The notes under the pieces are model-generated. The model was not told the origin of the DNA, did no database searches, and saw only the letters and a list, made by a program, of their open reading frames with translations. The position numbers and the translations under genes were made by a program. DNA of 64,000 bases from Paramylibacter kogurei. GTDB lineage: Bacteria; Pseudomonadota; Alphaproteobacteria; Rhodobacterales; Rhodobacteraceae. The stretch spans positions 248,001 to 312,000 of the forward strand of contig NZ_MDGM01000007.1 in assembly GCF_002742285.1 (NCBI RefSeq), given 5' to 3'. Below are positions 26,465 to 36,258 of the stretch, in pieces. Each line of letters opens with the position of its first letter. Positions within the stretch are counted from its first letter, which is position 1.

Positions 26465-26923
26465 TCAGATCGGTAATTCGGTCACATCTTTTTCCGATTT
26501 CATGACGAAATTCGACAATACGTTTTGCACAAAACCGCTGCGCAAAAAATTGTGGGTTAAGAATTCTTCGTATTCATCCATATCTTTGACACGGATTTTC
26601 AAAATGTAATCCGCCGACCCCGATGTTTTGTGACATTCCTGAATTTCGCCGTGTGCATTCACCAAACGCAAAAACCCATTCACGGTTTCCAAACTATGAT
26701 CAGCCAGTGAAATATGCGCCAAAACGCAAAGCCCACAATCCAACAGCTTGGGGTTAAGGATCGACACCCGCCGCATGATCAACCCGCGTTTATCAAATTC
26801 CTGCAATTTACGCCAAAGCGTGCTTTGAGCAATACCCGTGCGTTCGCTCAACTGTGCCAGTGATAGCGTCGCATCGGATTGTAATTCTCGCAATACCTGC
26901 AAATCTTGATCTGAACACTTCAT
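26465..26923 (-). CDS. Lrp/AsnC family transcriptional regulator
   Basis: The 152-residue regulator has an N-terminal helix-turn-helix (LSLAQLSERTGIAQSTLWRK, residues about 20-40) and a C-terminal ligand-binding RAM domain at about 65-140 (HKTSGSADYILKIRVKDMDEYEEF). Lrp/AsnC proteins form dimers and octamers and usually respond to an amino acid. It is divergent from the phenylalanine hydroxylase gene, with a palindromic Lrp-like site between them. A PhhR-like role, activating phhA in response to phenylalanine, is a reasonable inference. Confidence 0.88.
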   Translation of the reverse strand: MKCSDQDLQVLRELQSDATLSLAQLSERTGIAQSTLWRKLQEFDKRGLIMRRVSILNPKLLDCGLCVLAHISLADHSLETVNGFLRLVNAHGEIQECHKTSGSADYILKIRVKDMDEYEEFLTHNFLRSGFVQNVLSNFVMKSEKDVTELPI

Positions 26924-26978
26924 GGATTAACCTAATTTAAAAAATATTTCTCATTTTTTAGCAGAATAGGCGAAATTT

Positions 26979-26994
26979 TGGAAATTATTTTCCA
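26979..26994. promoter_or_regulatory. candidate Lrp-type operator
   Basis: TGGAAATTATTTTCCA has perfect 6-base arms (TGGAAA/TTTCCA) around TTAT. Size, AT-rich centre and symmetry fit the general Lrp-family consensus. It lies in the 107-base gap between the regulator gene and phhA, 37 bases before the phhA start, a natural place for control of both genes. Confidence 0.55.
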
Positions 26995-27030
26995 CAAAAC
27001 GGCGTAAACTTTCCAATGGAGGAATACGTC

Positions 27031-27819
27031 ATGAAAAAGAAACCATCGAAATATGCATCCAAGGAGCCGCTGGCCAATGGGCTGTATGACTACACGCCAG
27101 AAGAGGATGCGATTTGGGGTGAACTTTACATTCGCCAGATGGATTTTTTGCAAGACAAGGCATGCGCAGAATATTTTGATGGGGCAGCCCAACTTGGCCT
27201 AACCGCCGATCACGTGCCACAGGTTGGTGAAATTTCAGCGCGGTTGAATAAGGTAAGCGATTTTGGCGTCAAAGGTGTTGCCGCTATTATTCCCCCGTCC
27301 GAATTTTACGCATTGCTCGCGGATCGCCGATTTCCCGTGGCGACATTCCTGCGCACCCGCGAAGATATGGATTACATCGAAGAACCTGATATTTTCCACG
27401 AGGTATTTGGCCATTGCCCGCTGTTATGCAACAAACCCTACAGCGATTTTTTGGAAAAGATCGGCAAATTGGCGCAATCCTTGGGCAAAGGTTATTCTTG
27501 GCATCTATTTCGCCTGTTTTGGTTCACGGTGGAATTTGGCATGATCCGCACGAATGACGGTTTGCGCGGTTACGGCGCCGGGATCGTTTCAAGCCCATCA
27601 GAGGCAAAATTTGCCTGTTCGGGGGATGCCATTTACGCGAATGCGGATTTGCTTACCATGCTGCGCACCCCCTATCGGATTGACATTGTTCAACCCCAAT
27701 ATTTCGTGATCGATAGCTTTGAACAACTTAATGCTTTATTGGATCAAGATATCGCTGTGATGATTGATCGCGCCAAAGAATTGGGTGATCTGCCTGCATT
27801 GTTTGACAGCGCGGCATAA
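27031..27819 (+). CDS. phhA: phenylalanine 4-hydroxylase
   Basis: This 262-residue, iron- and tetrahydropterin-dependent monooxygenase converts phenylalanine to tyrosine. The iron ligands are visible as H123 and H128 in FHEVFGHCP and E168 in FWFTVEFG. It is the short bacterial form without a regulatory ACT domain. The ATG at 27031 follows a GGAGG site; an ATG 15 bases upstream is at the Shine-Dalgarno itself. It stops 2 bases before the end of the convergent dnaE. Tyrosine degradation genes are not in view; the fumarylpyruvate hydrolase-like gene is 20 kb away and probably unrelated. Confidence 0.95.
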   Translation: MKKKPSKYASKEPLANGLYDYTPEEDAIWGELYIRQMDFLQDKACAEYFDGAAQLGLTADHVPQVGEISARLNKVSDFGVKGVAAIIPPSEFYALLADRRFPVATFLRTREDMDYIEEPDIFHEVFGHCPLLCNKPYSDFLEKIGKLAQSLGKGYSWHLFRLFWFTVEFGMIRTNDGLRGYGAGIVSSPSEAKFACSGDAIYANADLLTMLRTPYRIDIVQPQYFVIDSFEQLNALLDQDIAVMIDRAKELGDLPALFDSAA

Positions 27820-27821
27820 GC

Positions 27822-30800
27822 TTAAAATTCTTCGACGAATTGGACGCCGTTGATATGTTTTAACGCGCCCTTGATTTGCGGGTTCATGGGATATTCACCC
27901 TTTAGCGCCACTTCGACTTCGCCTGGTAAATCTGCGTGGCTCAATACTAAATGCACAGGACCACGGCCGCGGATGCTTTTATCTCTGGCCACTTCGTTCA
28001 ACCGTGTTGCCACGCTAAATATTGCGGATTCTTCGTTAACAAAAACCTTAAGCCCCATGGCGGCGGCATCTTGCACAGATACGTCAACAGGTTGTGCCCC
28101 ACGACATAACAATTTCAATTGATCCGCTTCTAACTTTGCCTCGACCGAGAGCACAACATTTTGCCCCGGCTCCAGATAATCGCGAAACTTTTCAAGCGTA
28201 TCAGAAAACACCGTCACTTCATAAAGACCTGTTGGATCAGACAGTTGTACAAAGGCAAACCGATTGCCACGTGCAGATTTTCGTTCCTGTTTGGACGCAA
28301 CAGAGCCCGCAATTTTTGCAACCACACCACCGGCCGTTGCGCGTTGTTCCAATTCCGCCAGTGTTAAAACCTTTTTGCGTTTTAATGCGGGCAAATAATC
28401 GTCAAGCGGATGCCCAGACAGATAAAAACCGATGGCCTTGTGTTCCTCTGCCAATCGTTCGGTGGGCAACCAATCATCGGGCATGGGCAGGCGGGGTGCG
28501 GGCAAATCTTCGCCTGCATCGCCAAATAATCCTGCTTGTGCGGAATTGCGATCTTCGTGCGTTGCGGCGGAATACCCGACCAACGCATCAATTGATGCCA
28601 AAACCTTGCGCCGATTGGAATCCAACATATCAAATCCGCCCGCACGCGCCAACATCTCCATCGGGCGTTTGCCAACACGTTTCAAATCAACACGACGCGC
28701 AAAATCAAACAAATCAAGGAATGGGCCGTCCGCGCGGGCATCGGTGATTAATTTCATCGCCTCCACACCCACATTTTTCAACCCGCCCAGCGCATAAGCA
28801 ATGCGCCCCTCGGATACGGAAAATTTTGCCTCTGATCGGTTCACGCACGGTGGGATCACCTCGATCCCAAGGCGTTTAATTTCCTGATGGAACACATTCA
28901 ATTTATCGGTCAGGTGCAAATCGCAATTGGCAACAGCGGCCATAAATTCAACGGGATAATTCGCCTTGAGCCATGCGGTTTGATACGACACCACCGCATA
29001 GGCCGCCGCGTGGGATTTGTTAAAACCATAGTTGGCGAATTTATCCAACAGATCCCAAACCTCTTTGGCTTTTTTGTCATCCACCCCGTTTTCAGCGGCC
29101 CCTTTCAGGAACTTGGGCTTTTCCTTGTCCATTTCCTCTTGGATTTTTTTACCCATCGCGCGGCGCAACAAATCCGCACCACCAAGAGAGTAGCCCGCCA
29201 TTTCTTGGGCGATTTGCATCACCTGTTCCTGATAAACAATAATGCCTTGGGTTTCGTCCAACAGGTGATCAATGCTGGGATGCATTAAATCGCGCTCTGC
29301 CTTGCCGTTTTTCACGTCACAGAATTTCGGAATGTTTTCCATTGGCCCCGGACGATAAAGCGCCACAAGTGCCACGATATCCTCAACGCAAGTGGGCTTC
29401 ATACGCCGAAGCGCATCCATCATCCCCGTTGATTCCACCTGAAAAACTGCAACCGTTTTCGCAGATGCATAAAGGTCGAATGTTTTCTGATCTTCCAGAT
29501 CAATCGCACCGATATCAATTTCGATCCCGCGATCTTTCAACAAATCAACCGCACCCTGAATAACCGTCAGGGTTTTCAAACCTAAAAAGTCGAACTTTAC
29601 CAAGCCTGCCTTTTCAACCCATTTCATATTGAACTGGGTTGCGGGCATATCGGAACGGGGATCCTGATACAGTGGGACCAATTCATCCAATGGTCGATCA
29701 CCAATCACCACACCCGCCGCGTGGGTTGATGCGTTACGCAACAAGCCTTCGACCTGTTGAGCATAGGTGAGCAACCGATCAACGACTTCTTCTGCTTTGG
29801 CCTCTTCGCGCAAGCGTGGTTCGTCCGCCAATGCCTTGGCGATGCTCACGGGTTTTACACCCTCAACTGGGATCAGTTTAGACAACCGATCAACCTGTCC
29901 ATAGGGCATTTGTAAAACACGCCCCACATCGCGCACGGCGGCCTTGGATAACAAGCCACCAAATGTGATGATCTGTGCCACCTTATCGCGACCATATTTT
30001 TCCTGCACATATTGAATCACCTCTTCGCGGCGATCCATGCAAAAATCGATGTCAAAGTCAGGCATGGACACACGTTCAGGATTCAAGAACCGCTCGAACA
30101 GCAATGAATAGCGCAGCGGATCAAGATCAGTAATCGTGAGTGCATAGGCCACAAGCGAACCCGCACCAGAACCACGACCGGGTCCCACAGGAATATGGTT
30201 ATCTTTGGACCAAGCGATAAAATCGGCAACGATCAAAAAATATCCGGGAAATCCCATACCCTCGATAATGCCAAGCTCGAAATCCAGTCGTGCTTGGTAT
30301 TCTTCAACCGATGCTGCATGGGGAATAACGGCAAGGCGCTTTTGCAATCCCTCATTGGCCTGACGGCGCAATTCTTGCACCTCATCCTCGGCAAATTTGG
30401 GCAGGATAGGATCGCGCTTATATGCCTTGAACGCACAACGTTTGGCAATTTCAACAGTGTTTTGCACGGCCTCTGGCAAATCGGAAAACAGACGTTCCAT
30501 TTCCTCGGGCGTTTTGAGGTAATGTTCGGGTGTCAAAACACGCCGCCCGTCCTGTTGATCGACATAGGCGCCATCGGCGATACAGATCAACGCATCATGT
30601 GCCGCATACATATCGCGATTTGGAAAATACACGTCATTGGTCGCAACCAGTGGTAAATCCATGGCATAGGCCATTTCGATAAACCCACGTTCTGTTGCCG
30701 CCTCGGCGGGTGTGTGTTTACCGTTTTCATGGGGATGACGTTGCAATTCCACATACATGCGATCAGGGAACATTTCCGACAGACGCGTCATTAACGCACG

Positions 30801-31274
30801 TGCACGATCCGTATTCCCATCTTGTAACAATTGCCCAATGGGGCCAAGTGCACCGCCCGTTAAGCAAATCAACCCATCAGTATGACCCGACAATTCATCC
30901 AATGTCACATGCGGTAACGCATCGCCGCTGTGCAAAAACAGCGATGAATTAAGCTTCATCAAATTCATGTAGCCCGCTTCGTTCTGCGCCAAAAATACCA
31001 TTGGCAATGCCTTTGGCGGTGGTGCGTCGGGGCGGGCCGCCGCGGCATAGGCGATGTCAACCTGACACCCAATAATCGGCTGTACGCCTGCACCCGCAGC
31101 GATATCGGAAAATTCCAACGCTGCGAACATATTATTCGTATCCGTCACAGCAATTGCTGGCATATTCATTTTCTTGCACAAATCAGGCAAGGTTTTGATA
31201 TGCAGCGCCCCTTCCAGCAAGGAATAAGCAGAATGCAATCGGAGGTGGATGAATCGCGGATCGGTGTTTGACAT
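27822..31274 (-). CDS. dnaE: DNA polymerase III alpha subunit
   Basis: The 1150-residue replicative polymerase has an N-terminal PHP domain (HLRLHSAYSLLEGA and following, residues about 1-270). The C-family palm contains the catalytic PDFDIDFCMDRR and GPGRGSGAGSLVAYAL. It continues with a fingers and beta-binding region, an HhH domain, and an OB fold at about 980-1060. Length matches alphaproteobacterial DnaE1. It is a single gene, with no neighbouring imuA/imuB genes, so it is the main replicase rather than DnaE2. Confidence 0.96.
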   Translation of the reverse strand: MSNTDPRFIHLRLHSAYSLLEGALHIKTLPDLCKKMNMPAIAVTDTNNMFAALEFSDIAAGAGVQPIIGCQVDIAYAAAARPDAPPPKALPMVFLAQNEAGYMNLMKLNSSLFLHSGDALPHVTLDELSGHTDGLICLTGGALGPIGQLLQDGNTDRARALMTRLSEMFPDRMYVELQRHPHENGKHTPAEAATERGFIEMAYAMDLPLVATNDVYFPNRDMYAAHDALICIADGAYVDQQDGRRVLTPEHYLKTPEEMERLFSDLPEAVQNTVEIAKRCAFKAYKRDPILPKFAEDEVQELRRQANEGLQKRLAVIPHAASVEEYQARLDFELGIIEGMGFPGYFLIVADFIAWSKDNHIPVGPGRGSGAGSLVAYALTITDLDPLRYSLLFERFLNPERVSMPDFDIDFCMDRREEVIQYVQEKYGRDKVAQIITFGGLLSKAAVRDVGRVLQMPYGQVDRLSKLIPVEGVKPVSIAKALADEPRLREEAKAEEVVDRLLTYAQQVEGLLRNASTHAAGVVIGDRPLDELVPLYQDPRSDMPATQFNMKWVEKAGLVKFDFLGLKTLTVIQGAVDLLKDRGIEIDIGAIDLEDQKTFDLYASAKTVAVFQVESTGMMDALRRMKPTCVEDIVALVALYRPGPMENIPKFCDVKNGKAERDLMHPSIDHLLDETQGIIVYQEQVMQIAQEMAGYSLGGADLLRRAMGKKIQEEMDKEKPKFLKGAAENGVDDKKAKEVWDLLDKFANYGFNKSHAAAYAVVSYQTAWLKANYPVEFMAAVANCDLHLTDKLNVFHQEIKRLGIEVIPPCVNRSEAKFSVSEGRIAYALGGLKNVGVEAMKLITDARADGPFLDLFDFARRVDLKRVGKRPMEMLARAGGFDMLDSNRRKVLASIDALVGYSAATHEDRNSAQAGLFGDAGEDLPAPRLPMPDDWLPTERLAEEHKAIGFYLSGHPLDDYLPALKRKKVLTLAELEQRATAGGVVAKIAGSVASKQERKSARGNRFAFVQLSDPTGLYEVTVFSDTLEKFRDYLEPGQNVVLSVEAKLEADQLKLLCRGAQPVDVSVQDAAAMGLKVFVNEESAIFSVATRLNEVARDKSIRGRGPVHLVLSHADLPGEVEVALKGEYPMNPQIKGALKHINGVQFVEEF

Positions 31275-31407
31275 TCTGTTAAACTAGCCAAGCATTTTGC
31301 AAAACGCCACGACGAAAAGTTTGATTTTGGCAACAAAACTGTTTGCAACAGAATGCGAACCTGCGTTAGCGTGGGTATCGCTGCTTAATCTGAATGAAAG
31401 TCCGATC

Positions 31408-32907
31408 TTGTCAAATCTGTTGCGCCTGAACGGTCTGACCAAAGCCTATCCTGGGGTCATCGCGAATAACGCGGTTAGCTTTGATATTGGTGTTGGTGAA
31501 ATTCACGCGCTTTTGGGTGAAAACGGCGCTGGCAAATCAACCTTGGTGAAAATGATCTATGGTCTGGTCAAACCAGATAGCGGTGAAATGGAATTTTTGG
31601 GCCAGTCATTCGCGCCAAGCGAACCACGCGCCGCACGCCAATCGGGCGTGGCGATGGTATTCCAACATTTTTCCTTGTTCGAGGCATTAAACGTTGCCGA
31701 AAACATCGCATTGGGTATGGAAAACCCACCCCGCGCCAAGGTTTTATCCCAACAAATTCGCGAAGTATCCGCAAAATACGGTCTGACCATTGATCCTGAT
31801 CGTTTGGTTGGTGATTTGTCCGCAGGCGAACGCCAACGCGTTGAAATCATCCGCTGTTTGCTCCAAGACCCAAAATTGTTGATCATGGATGAACCTACAT
31901 CTGTTTTAACCCCACAAGAGGTTGAAACCCTGTTTGTGACCTTGCGAAAATTGCAATCAGAGGGCACATCGATCCTTTATATTTCGCACAAGCTTGATGA
32001 AATTCGCACACTTTGCGAACGCGCCACCGTTTTGCGCGGCGGCAAGGTGGTGGGCACCTGCACGCCATCACAAGAAACCGCCAAGAGCCTTGCGGAAATG
32101 ATGGTGGGTGCAAAATTGCAAACACCTAAAAAGGCTGCGACCGAATTGGGGCAACCTTTGTTGAAACTGGAAAATCTGTCGCTACAATCCAAAGACCCGT
32201 TTGGCACCAGCTTGCGTGACATTTCCTTCATTCTCCGCGCTGGCGAAGTTTTGGGCATTGGCGGCGTTGCTGGCAATGGACAGGATGAATTGATGCTGGC
32301 GCTTTCTGGCGAAGAATTGGTCGATGCCAATGCCATTAGCCTTAAGGGTGAATTCATTGGCCAGCTTGGCCCCACACCACGACGATTGCGCGGATTGCTC
32401 GCCGCACCCGAAGAACGGCTTGGCCATGCGGCGGCACCTGATATGTCGTTGACGGAAAACAGCTTGCTGACTGCATTTTATCGCCAGCGTTTGGGGCGTC
32501 GGGGATTTGTGAACAAACAGGCCAGTGAAAATTTCACCAAAGCGATCATTCAGCAATTTGACGTGCGCACCCCGGGCATAACCAACACCGCAAAATCACT
32601 GTCTGGTGGTAATTTGCAAAAATTTGTGGTGGGGCGTGAGATTGTGCAAAACCCAACTGTGTTTGTGGTCAACCAACCGACATGGGGTGTTGACGCCGCA
32701 GCGGCAGCGGCCATTCGTCAAGCACTACTTGAATTGGCCAGCAATGGTGCGGGCGTTTTGGTCATCAGCCAAGACTTGGATGAATTGATGGAAGTATCGG
32801 ACAATTTCGCCATCCTTGCCGAAGGACGTTTATCCAAACCACAAAGCGCCAAGGGCGTCACAATCGAGGAAATTGGCTTGATGATGGGAGGTAGCGAAAT
32901 CGCATGA
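31408..32907 (+). CDS. BMP-type nucleoside ABC transporter, duplicated ATPase
   Basis: This 499-residue protein contains two ABC ATPase halves. The first has Walker A GENGAGKSTLVKMIYG, signature LSAGERQRVEI and Walker B LLIMDEPTSVL. The second is degenerate (GVAGNGQDELM in place of Walker A; LSGGNLQKFVVGREI intact), as is normal for YufO/RbsA-type proteins. With the next two permeases and the BMP-family binding protein it should import nucleosides. No in-frame ATG fits; TTG at 31408 (MSNLLRLNGLTKAYPG) preceded by GAAAG is the best start and places the ABC domain correctly. Longer readings add sequence without family support. Confidence 0.88.
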   Translation: MSNLLRLNGLTKAYPGVIANNAVSFDIGVGEIHALLGENGAGKSTLVKMIYGLVKPDSGEMEFLGQSFAPSEPRAARQSGVAMVFQHFSLFEALNVAENIALGMENPPRAKVLSQQIREVSAKYGLTIDPDRLVGDLSAGERQRVEIIRCLLQDPKLLIMDEPTSVLTPQEVETLFVTLRKLQSEGTSILYISHKLDEIRTLCERATVLRGGKVVGTCTPSQETAKSLAEMMVGAKLQTPKKAATELGQPLLKLENLSLQSKDPFGTSLRDISFILRAGEVLGIGGVAGNGQDELMLALSGEELVDANAISLKGEFIGQLGPTPRRLRGLLAAPEERLGHAAAPDMSLTENSLLTAFYRQRLGRRGFVNKQASENFTKAIIQQFDVRTPGITNTAKSLSGGNLQKFVVGREIVQNPTVFVVNQPTWGVDAAAAAAIRQALLELASNGAGVLVISQDLDELMEVSDNFAILAEGRLSKPQSAKGVTIEEIGLMMGGSEIA

Positions 32908-33980
32908 TCCGCCTTGAACCCAGAACCGAACCATCACGCGCAATGATTGCGCTCACTCCGATCTTGGCGGTGCTCGCCACGATGATCGCGGGTGGTTTTT
33001 TGTTTTCCGCTCTTGGTAAAAATCCAATCGAAGCGATCCGCATGATTTTCTGGGATCCCGTTTTGGGTGAACATGCGTTTTATTATCGTGGGCAAATTTT
33101 GGTTAAGGCCGCGCCATTAATCATGATCGCGCTTGGCCTATCGTTTGGGTTTCGCGCTGGCATCTGGAATATCGGCGCTGAAGGCCAATTTATCATGGGT
33201 GGCGTGATCGGTGCGGCGGCAGGGCTCGCTCTTTATCCATCTGAATCGATATTCGTATTTCCGATCATGCTGATCGCGGGCACGCTTGGTGGATTGCTCT
33301 GGGCGTTGATCCCTGCCTATCTGAAAATCAAATTCAACGCGAATGAGATTTTGGTATCGCTGATGCTGGTTTATGTCGCGTTCAATTTCTTGGCCGGCAT
33401 GGTTACGGGACCGTTGCGTGATCCAGATGGGTTTAACTTTCCCGAAAGCCGCAGTTTCCAACAATGGGATGCTGCCAGCAATCCAGAATTGATCGCGGGG
33501 TCTGGCATTCACTGGGGTGTTTTGGTGACGATGGGTTTGGTCATTGTGGCTTATATCTTGTTGACGCGACACATTTTTGGATTTCACATTCGCCTAGCAG
33601 GGCAATCCCCGCGTGCTGCTAAATTTGGCGGGGTGAACCCCAATAAAATGGTCGCGATTTGCCTTGGCCTGTCGGGTGCATTGGCCGGTATGGCTGGGTT
33701 ATACGAGGTCACGGGCCCTGCAGGCAAGCTAACCACAACATTCCCGTTGGGATACGGATTTACCGCTATTATCGTTGCATTTCTGGGGCGACTGCATCCG
33801 ATTGGCATTTTGCTCGCGGGGTTATTATTGGCGGTGACATATGTGGGGGGTGATGTCATTCAGGCGAACCTGTCCCTGCCCAAAGCATCGATTCAGGTGT
33901 TTCAGGGCATGTTATTGTTTTTCCTTCTTGCGGTGGATGTGCTGGTGCATTTCCGCATTCGTTTCAAACGGGGGTTGTGA
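32904..33980 (+). CDS. BMP-type nucleoside ABC transporter permease 1
   Basis: The 358-residue membrane protein has eight to ten predicted membrane segments and matches the YufP/RbsC-like permease family. It carries FGFRAGIWNIGAEGQFIMGG near residues 75-95 and FHIRLAGQSPRAAKFGGVN in the cytoplasmic coupling region. It starts within an ATGA overlap with the ATPase gene and ends overlapping the second permease by one base, so the three subunits are co-translated. Likely substrate class is nucleosides. Confidence 0.9.
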   Translation: MIRLEPRTEPSRAMIALTPILAVLATMIAGGFLFSALGKNPIEAIRMIFWDPVLGEHAFYYRGQILVKAAPLIMIALGLSFGFRAGIWNIGAEGQFIMGGVIGAAAGLALYPSESIFVFPIMLIAGTLGGLLWALIPAYLKIKFNANEILVSLMLVYVAFNFLAGMVTGPLRDPDGFNFPESRSFQQWDAASNPELIAGSGIHWGVLVTMGLVIVAYILLTRHIFGFHIRLAGQSPRAAKFGGVNPNKMVAICLGLSGALAGMAGLYEVTGPAGKLTTTFPLGYGFTAIIVAFLGRLHPIGILLAGLLLAVTYVGGDVIQANLSLPKASIQVFQGMLLFFLLAVDVLVHFRIRFKRGL

Positions 33981-34912
33981 TGGATTTTTCTGCGATCTCT
34001 GTTGTATCATTGCTTGCAACCTTAATGGTTGCCGCCACCCCCATATTGTTGGCGGCGATTGGTGAACTGGTCACTGAAAAATCAGGTGTTCTAAACCTTG
34101 GGGTTGAGGGCATGATGATTTTCGGTGCGATCTGCGGATTTATCGCAGCCGTGGAAACAGGCAGCCCCCTGATCGGGTTTATTGCCGCGGCCGCTGGATC
34201 GGCGGCGTTATCATTCCTGTTTGCGATTTTGACGCAATATTTGCTGGCCAATCAGGTGGCATCTGGGTTGGCACTCACATTGTTTGGTCTTGGGCTTGCT
34301 GCATTGCTTGGCCACCAATACACTGGGATCAAACCACCATCATCACCCAAACTGGATTTACCGATCCTAAGCGATCTGCCCGTGGTTGGGCCGATCCTGT
34401 TCAATCATGACTACATGATCTATTTTTCGATCCTGCTGGTGGCCGGTGTTTGGTATTTCCTTAAATTCACGCGCAAAGGTTTGGTTTTGCGCGCCGTTGG
34501 TGAAAACCATGATGCGGCGCATGCATTGGGGTACAAAGTTATCCGCATTCGCATTCTTGCCATCATGTTTGGTGGTGCTTGTGCGGGGCTGGGTGGTGCA
34601 TATCTGTCATTGATCCGCGTCCCCCAATGGACCGAGGGCATGACCGCAGGCGCAGGCTGGATTGCCCTTGCCATCGTGGTATTTGCATCATGGAAACCAT
34701 GGCGGATTATTCTGGGTGCCTACCTTTTCGGCGGGGTCACAATTTTACAGCTTAATTTACAGGCAGTGGGCGTTGATATCCCCGTTTCATATCTTTCTAT
34801 GGCGCCCTATCTTGTCACCATCATCGTTCTGGTTATCATGTCCGCCGACCGTAAACGCGCATCATTGAATGCGCCTGCCTCTTTGGGCCGGATATTCCAT
34901 GCCTCAAACTAG
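33980..34912 (+). CDS. BMP-type nucleoside ABC transporter permease 2
   Basis: The 310-residue inner-membrane permease is of the YufQ type, about nine membrane segments. It has LVTEKSGVLNLGVEGMMIFGA at about 30-50, LVLRAVGENHDAAHALGYKV at the coupling loop, and FGGACAGLGGAYLSL. The GTG just before the ATG (33977) is an alternative start. It pairs with the preceding permease. The gap of 46 bases to the binding-protein gene holds a small GC-rich hairpin (GGGGC/GCCCC near 34925-34943). Confidence 0.9.
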   Translation: MDFSAISVVSLLATLMVAATPILLAAIGELVTEKSGVLNLGVEGMMIFGAICGFIAAVETGSPLIGFIAAAAGSAALSFLFAILTQYLLANQVASGLALTLFGLGLAALLGHQYTGIKPPSSPKLDLPILSDLPVVGPILFNHDYMIYFSILLVAGVWYFLKFTRKGLVLRAVGENHDAAHALGYKVIRIRILAIMFGGACAGLGGAYLSLIRVPQWTEGMTAGAGWIALAIVVFASWKPWRIILGAYLFGGVTILQLNLQAVGVDIPVSYLSMAPYLVTIIVLVIMSADRKRASLNAPASLGRIFHASN

Positions 34913-34958
34913 GGGCGCAAATTCGGGGCAAACACCGCCCCACTAACAGGAGAGAAAA

Positions 34959-36032
34959 ATGAAGCTGCTTAAAACACTTATGGCTGGCGCTGCGCTGGTT
35001 GTTGGACTGGGTGGAATGGCCCATGCCCAAGACAAAACCAAGGTTGGTTTTGTATACGTTGGCCCTGTGGGCGATTTTGGCTGGTCATACGAACATGACC
35101 AAGGCCGCAAAGCCGTGGAAGAGGCGTTCGGCGACAAGGTCGAAACAACATTCGTAGAAAGCGTGCCAGAGGGTGCGGATTCCGAACGTGTGATGACTCA
35201 AATGGCGCTCTCTGGTGCAAAACTTATTTTCACCACGTCATTTGGTTACATGGATCCAACAATCAACGTTGCGAAAAAATTCCCTGATGTGAAATTTGAA
35301 CATGCAACGGGTTACAAACAGGCGGATAACGTATCCACATATTCCGCACGTTTTTATGAAGGTCGCTCTGTTATCGGCCATATCGCTGGTCACATGACCG
35401 AAACCGATACAATCGGTTACATCGCATCATTCCCAATCCCAGAAGTGATCCGCGGCATCAACGCATCATACCTTGCGGCCAAGGCCGTGAACCCCGATGT
35501 TAAGATGAAAATCGTATGGGTTTACACATGGTTTGATCCGGGCAAAGAGGCAGATGCCGCAACCGCATTGATCGAACAAGGTGCAGACATCATCATGCAG
35601 CACACAGATTCACCTGCGGCCATGACCATCGCCGAAGAAAAAGGCATCCTTGCCTTTGGCCAAGCGTCTGACATGAAACAATTTGGTCCAAATGCACGCC
35701 TATCATCAATCATTGATAACTGGGCGCCATATTACATCGCACGCACACAGGCCGTGATGGATGGCACTTGGGAATCTGGCAATACATGGGATGGCATCAA
35801 AGAAGGCATGGTTGAAATCGGTGAATTCTCCGACAAAATCCCTGCCGATGTTCAAGCATCAGCAACCGCATTGAAAGATGGTATCGTTGCAGGCACAACC
35901 CACAGCTTTACCGGCCCGATCAACAAACAAGACGGCACGCCTTGGCTCGCCGAAGGTGAAACTGCGGATGATGGCACATTGGCAACAATGAATTTCTATG
36001 TTGAAGGTATCGAAGGCGAAATTCCTCAATAA
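34959..36032 (+). CDS. BMP family nucleoside-binding lipoprotein-like protein
   Basis: The 357-residue periplasmic binding protein has a signal peptide ending at GGMAHA (about residue 24). The BMP/PnrA domain then shows KVGFVYVGPVGDFGWSYEHDQG, FTTSFGYMDPTINVAKKFPDVKFEHATG and HTDSPAAMTIAEEKG. Family members bind purine and other nucleosides. No lipobox Cys is visible, so it is soluble rather than lipid-anchored. It is the last gene of the transporter operon and is followed by a strong terminator. A GGAGAG ribosome-binding site precedes the ATG. Confidence 0.92.
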   Translation: MKLLKTLMAGAALVVGLGGMAHAQDKTKVGFVYVGPVGDFGWSYEHDQGRKAVEEAFGDKVETTFVESVPEGADSERVMTQMALSGAKLIFTTSFGYMDPTINVAKKFPDVKFEHATGYKQADNVSTYSARFYEGRSVIGHIAGHMTETDTIGYIASFPIPEVIRGINASYLAAKAVNPDVKMKIVWVYTWFDPGKEADAATALIEQGADIIMQHTDSPAAMTIAEEKGILAFGQASDMKQFGPNARLSSIIDNWAPYYIARTQAVMDGTWESGNTWDGIKEGMVEIGEFSDKIPADVQASATALKDGIVAGTTHSFTGPINKQDGTPWLAEGETADDGTLATMNFYVEGIEGEIPQ

Positions 36033-36053
36033 GCCGATCAAAATTCAATTGCG

Positions 36054-36082
36054 AAAGCCCGCGCAACCGCGCGGGCTTTTTT
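36054..36082 (+). terminator. intrinsic terminator of the nucleoside transporter operon
   Basis: AAGCCCGCGC, loop AACC and GCGCGGGCTT form a perfect 10-bp stem (36055-36078), extended by one A-T pair and followed by a T run (36077-36082). It lies 22 bases after the binding-protein stop. Confidence 0.93.
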
Positions 36083-36258
36083 ATGGGTGGTTGTTTAAAA
36101 GTCGAGCTGGAAACCGTAAGCGCTCTTGGCTACGCACCGCATCACTGACGTTGAACAGTGAATATTTTGTCAAAGAAGTAGAGGTTTGAATTGGAGTATC
36201 GAGACGAAGCAAGTTTAACATCCAGCCCACTTATCGCAGACAACGCTTCGAAATTTCA

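Noticed and set aside
36083..36258. Stretch after the nucleoside-transporter terminator suspected to be an IS or gene remnant
   Set aside because: Translations in all frames gave no convincing match and no inverted ends were seen.
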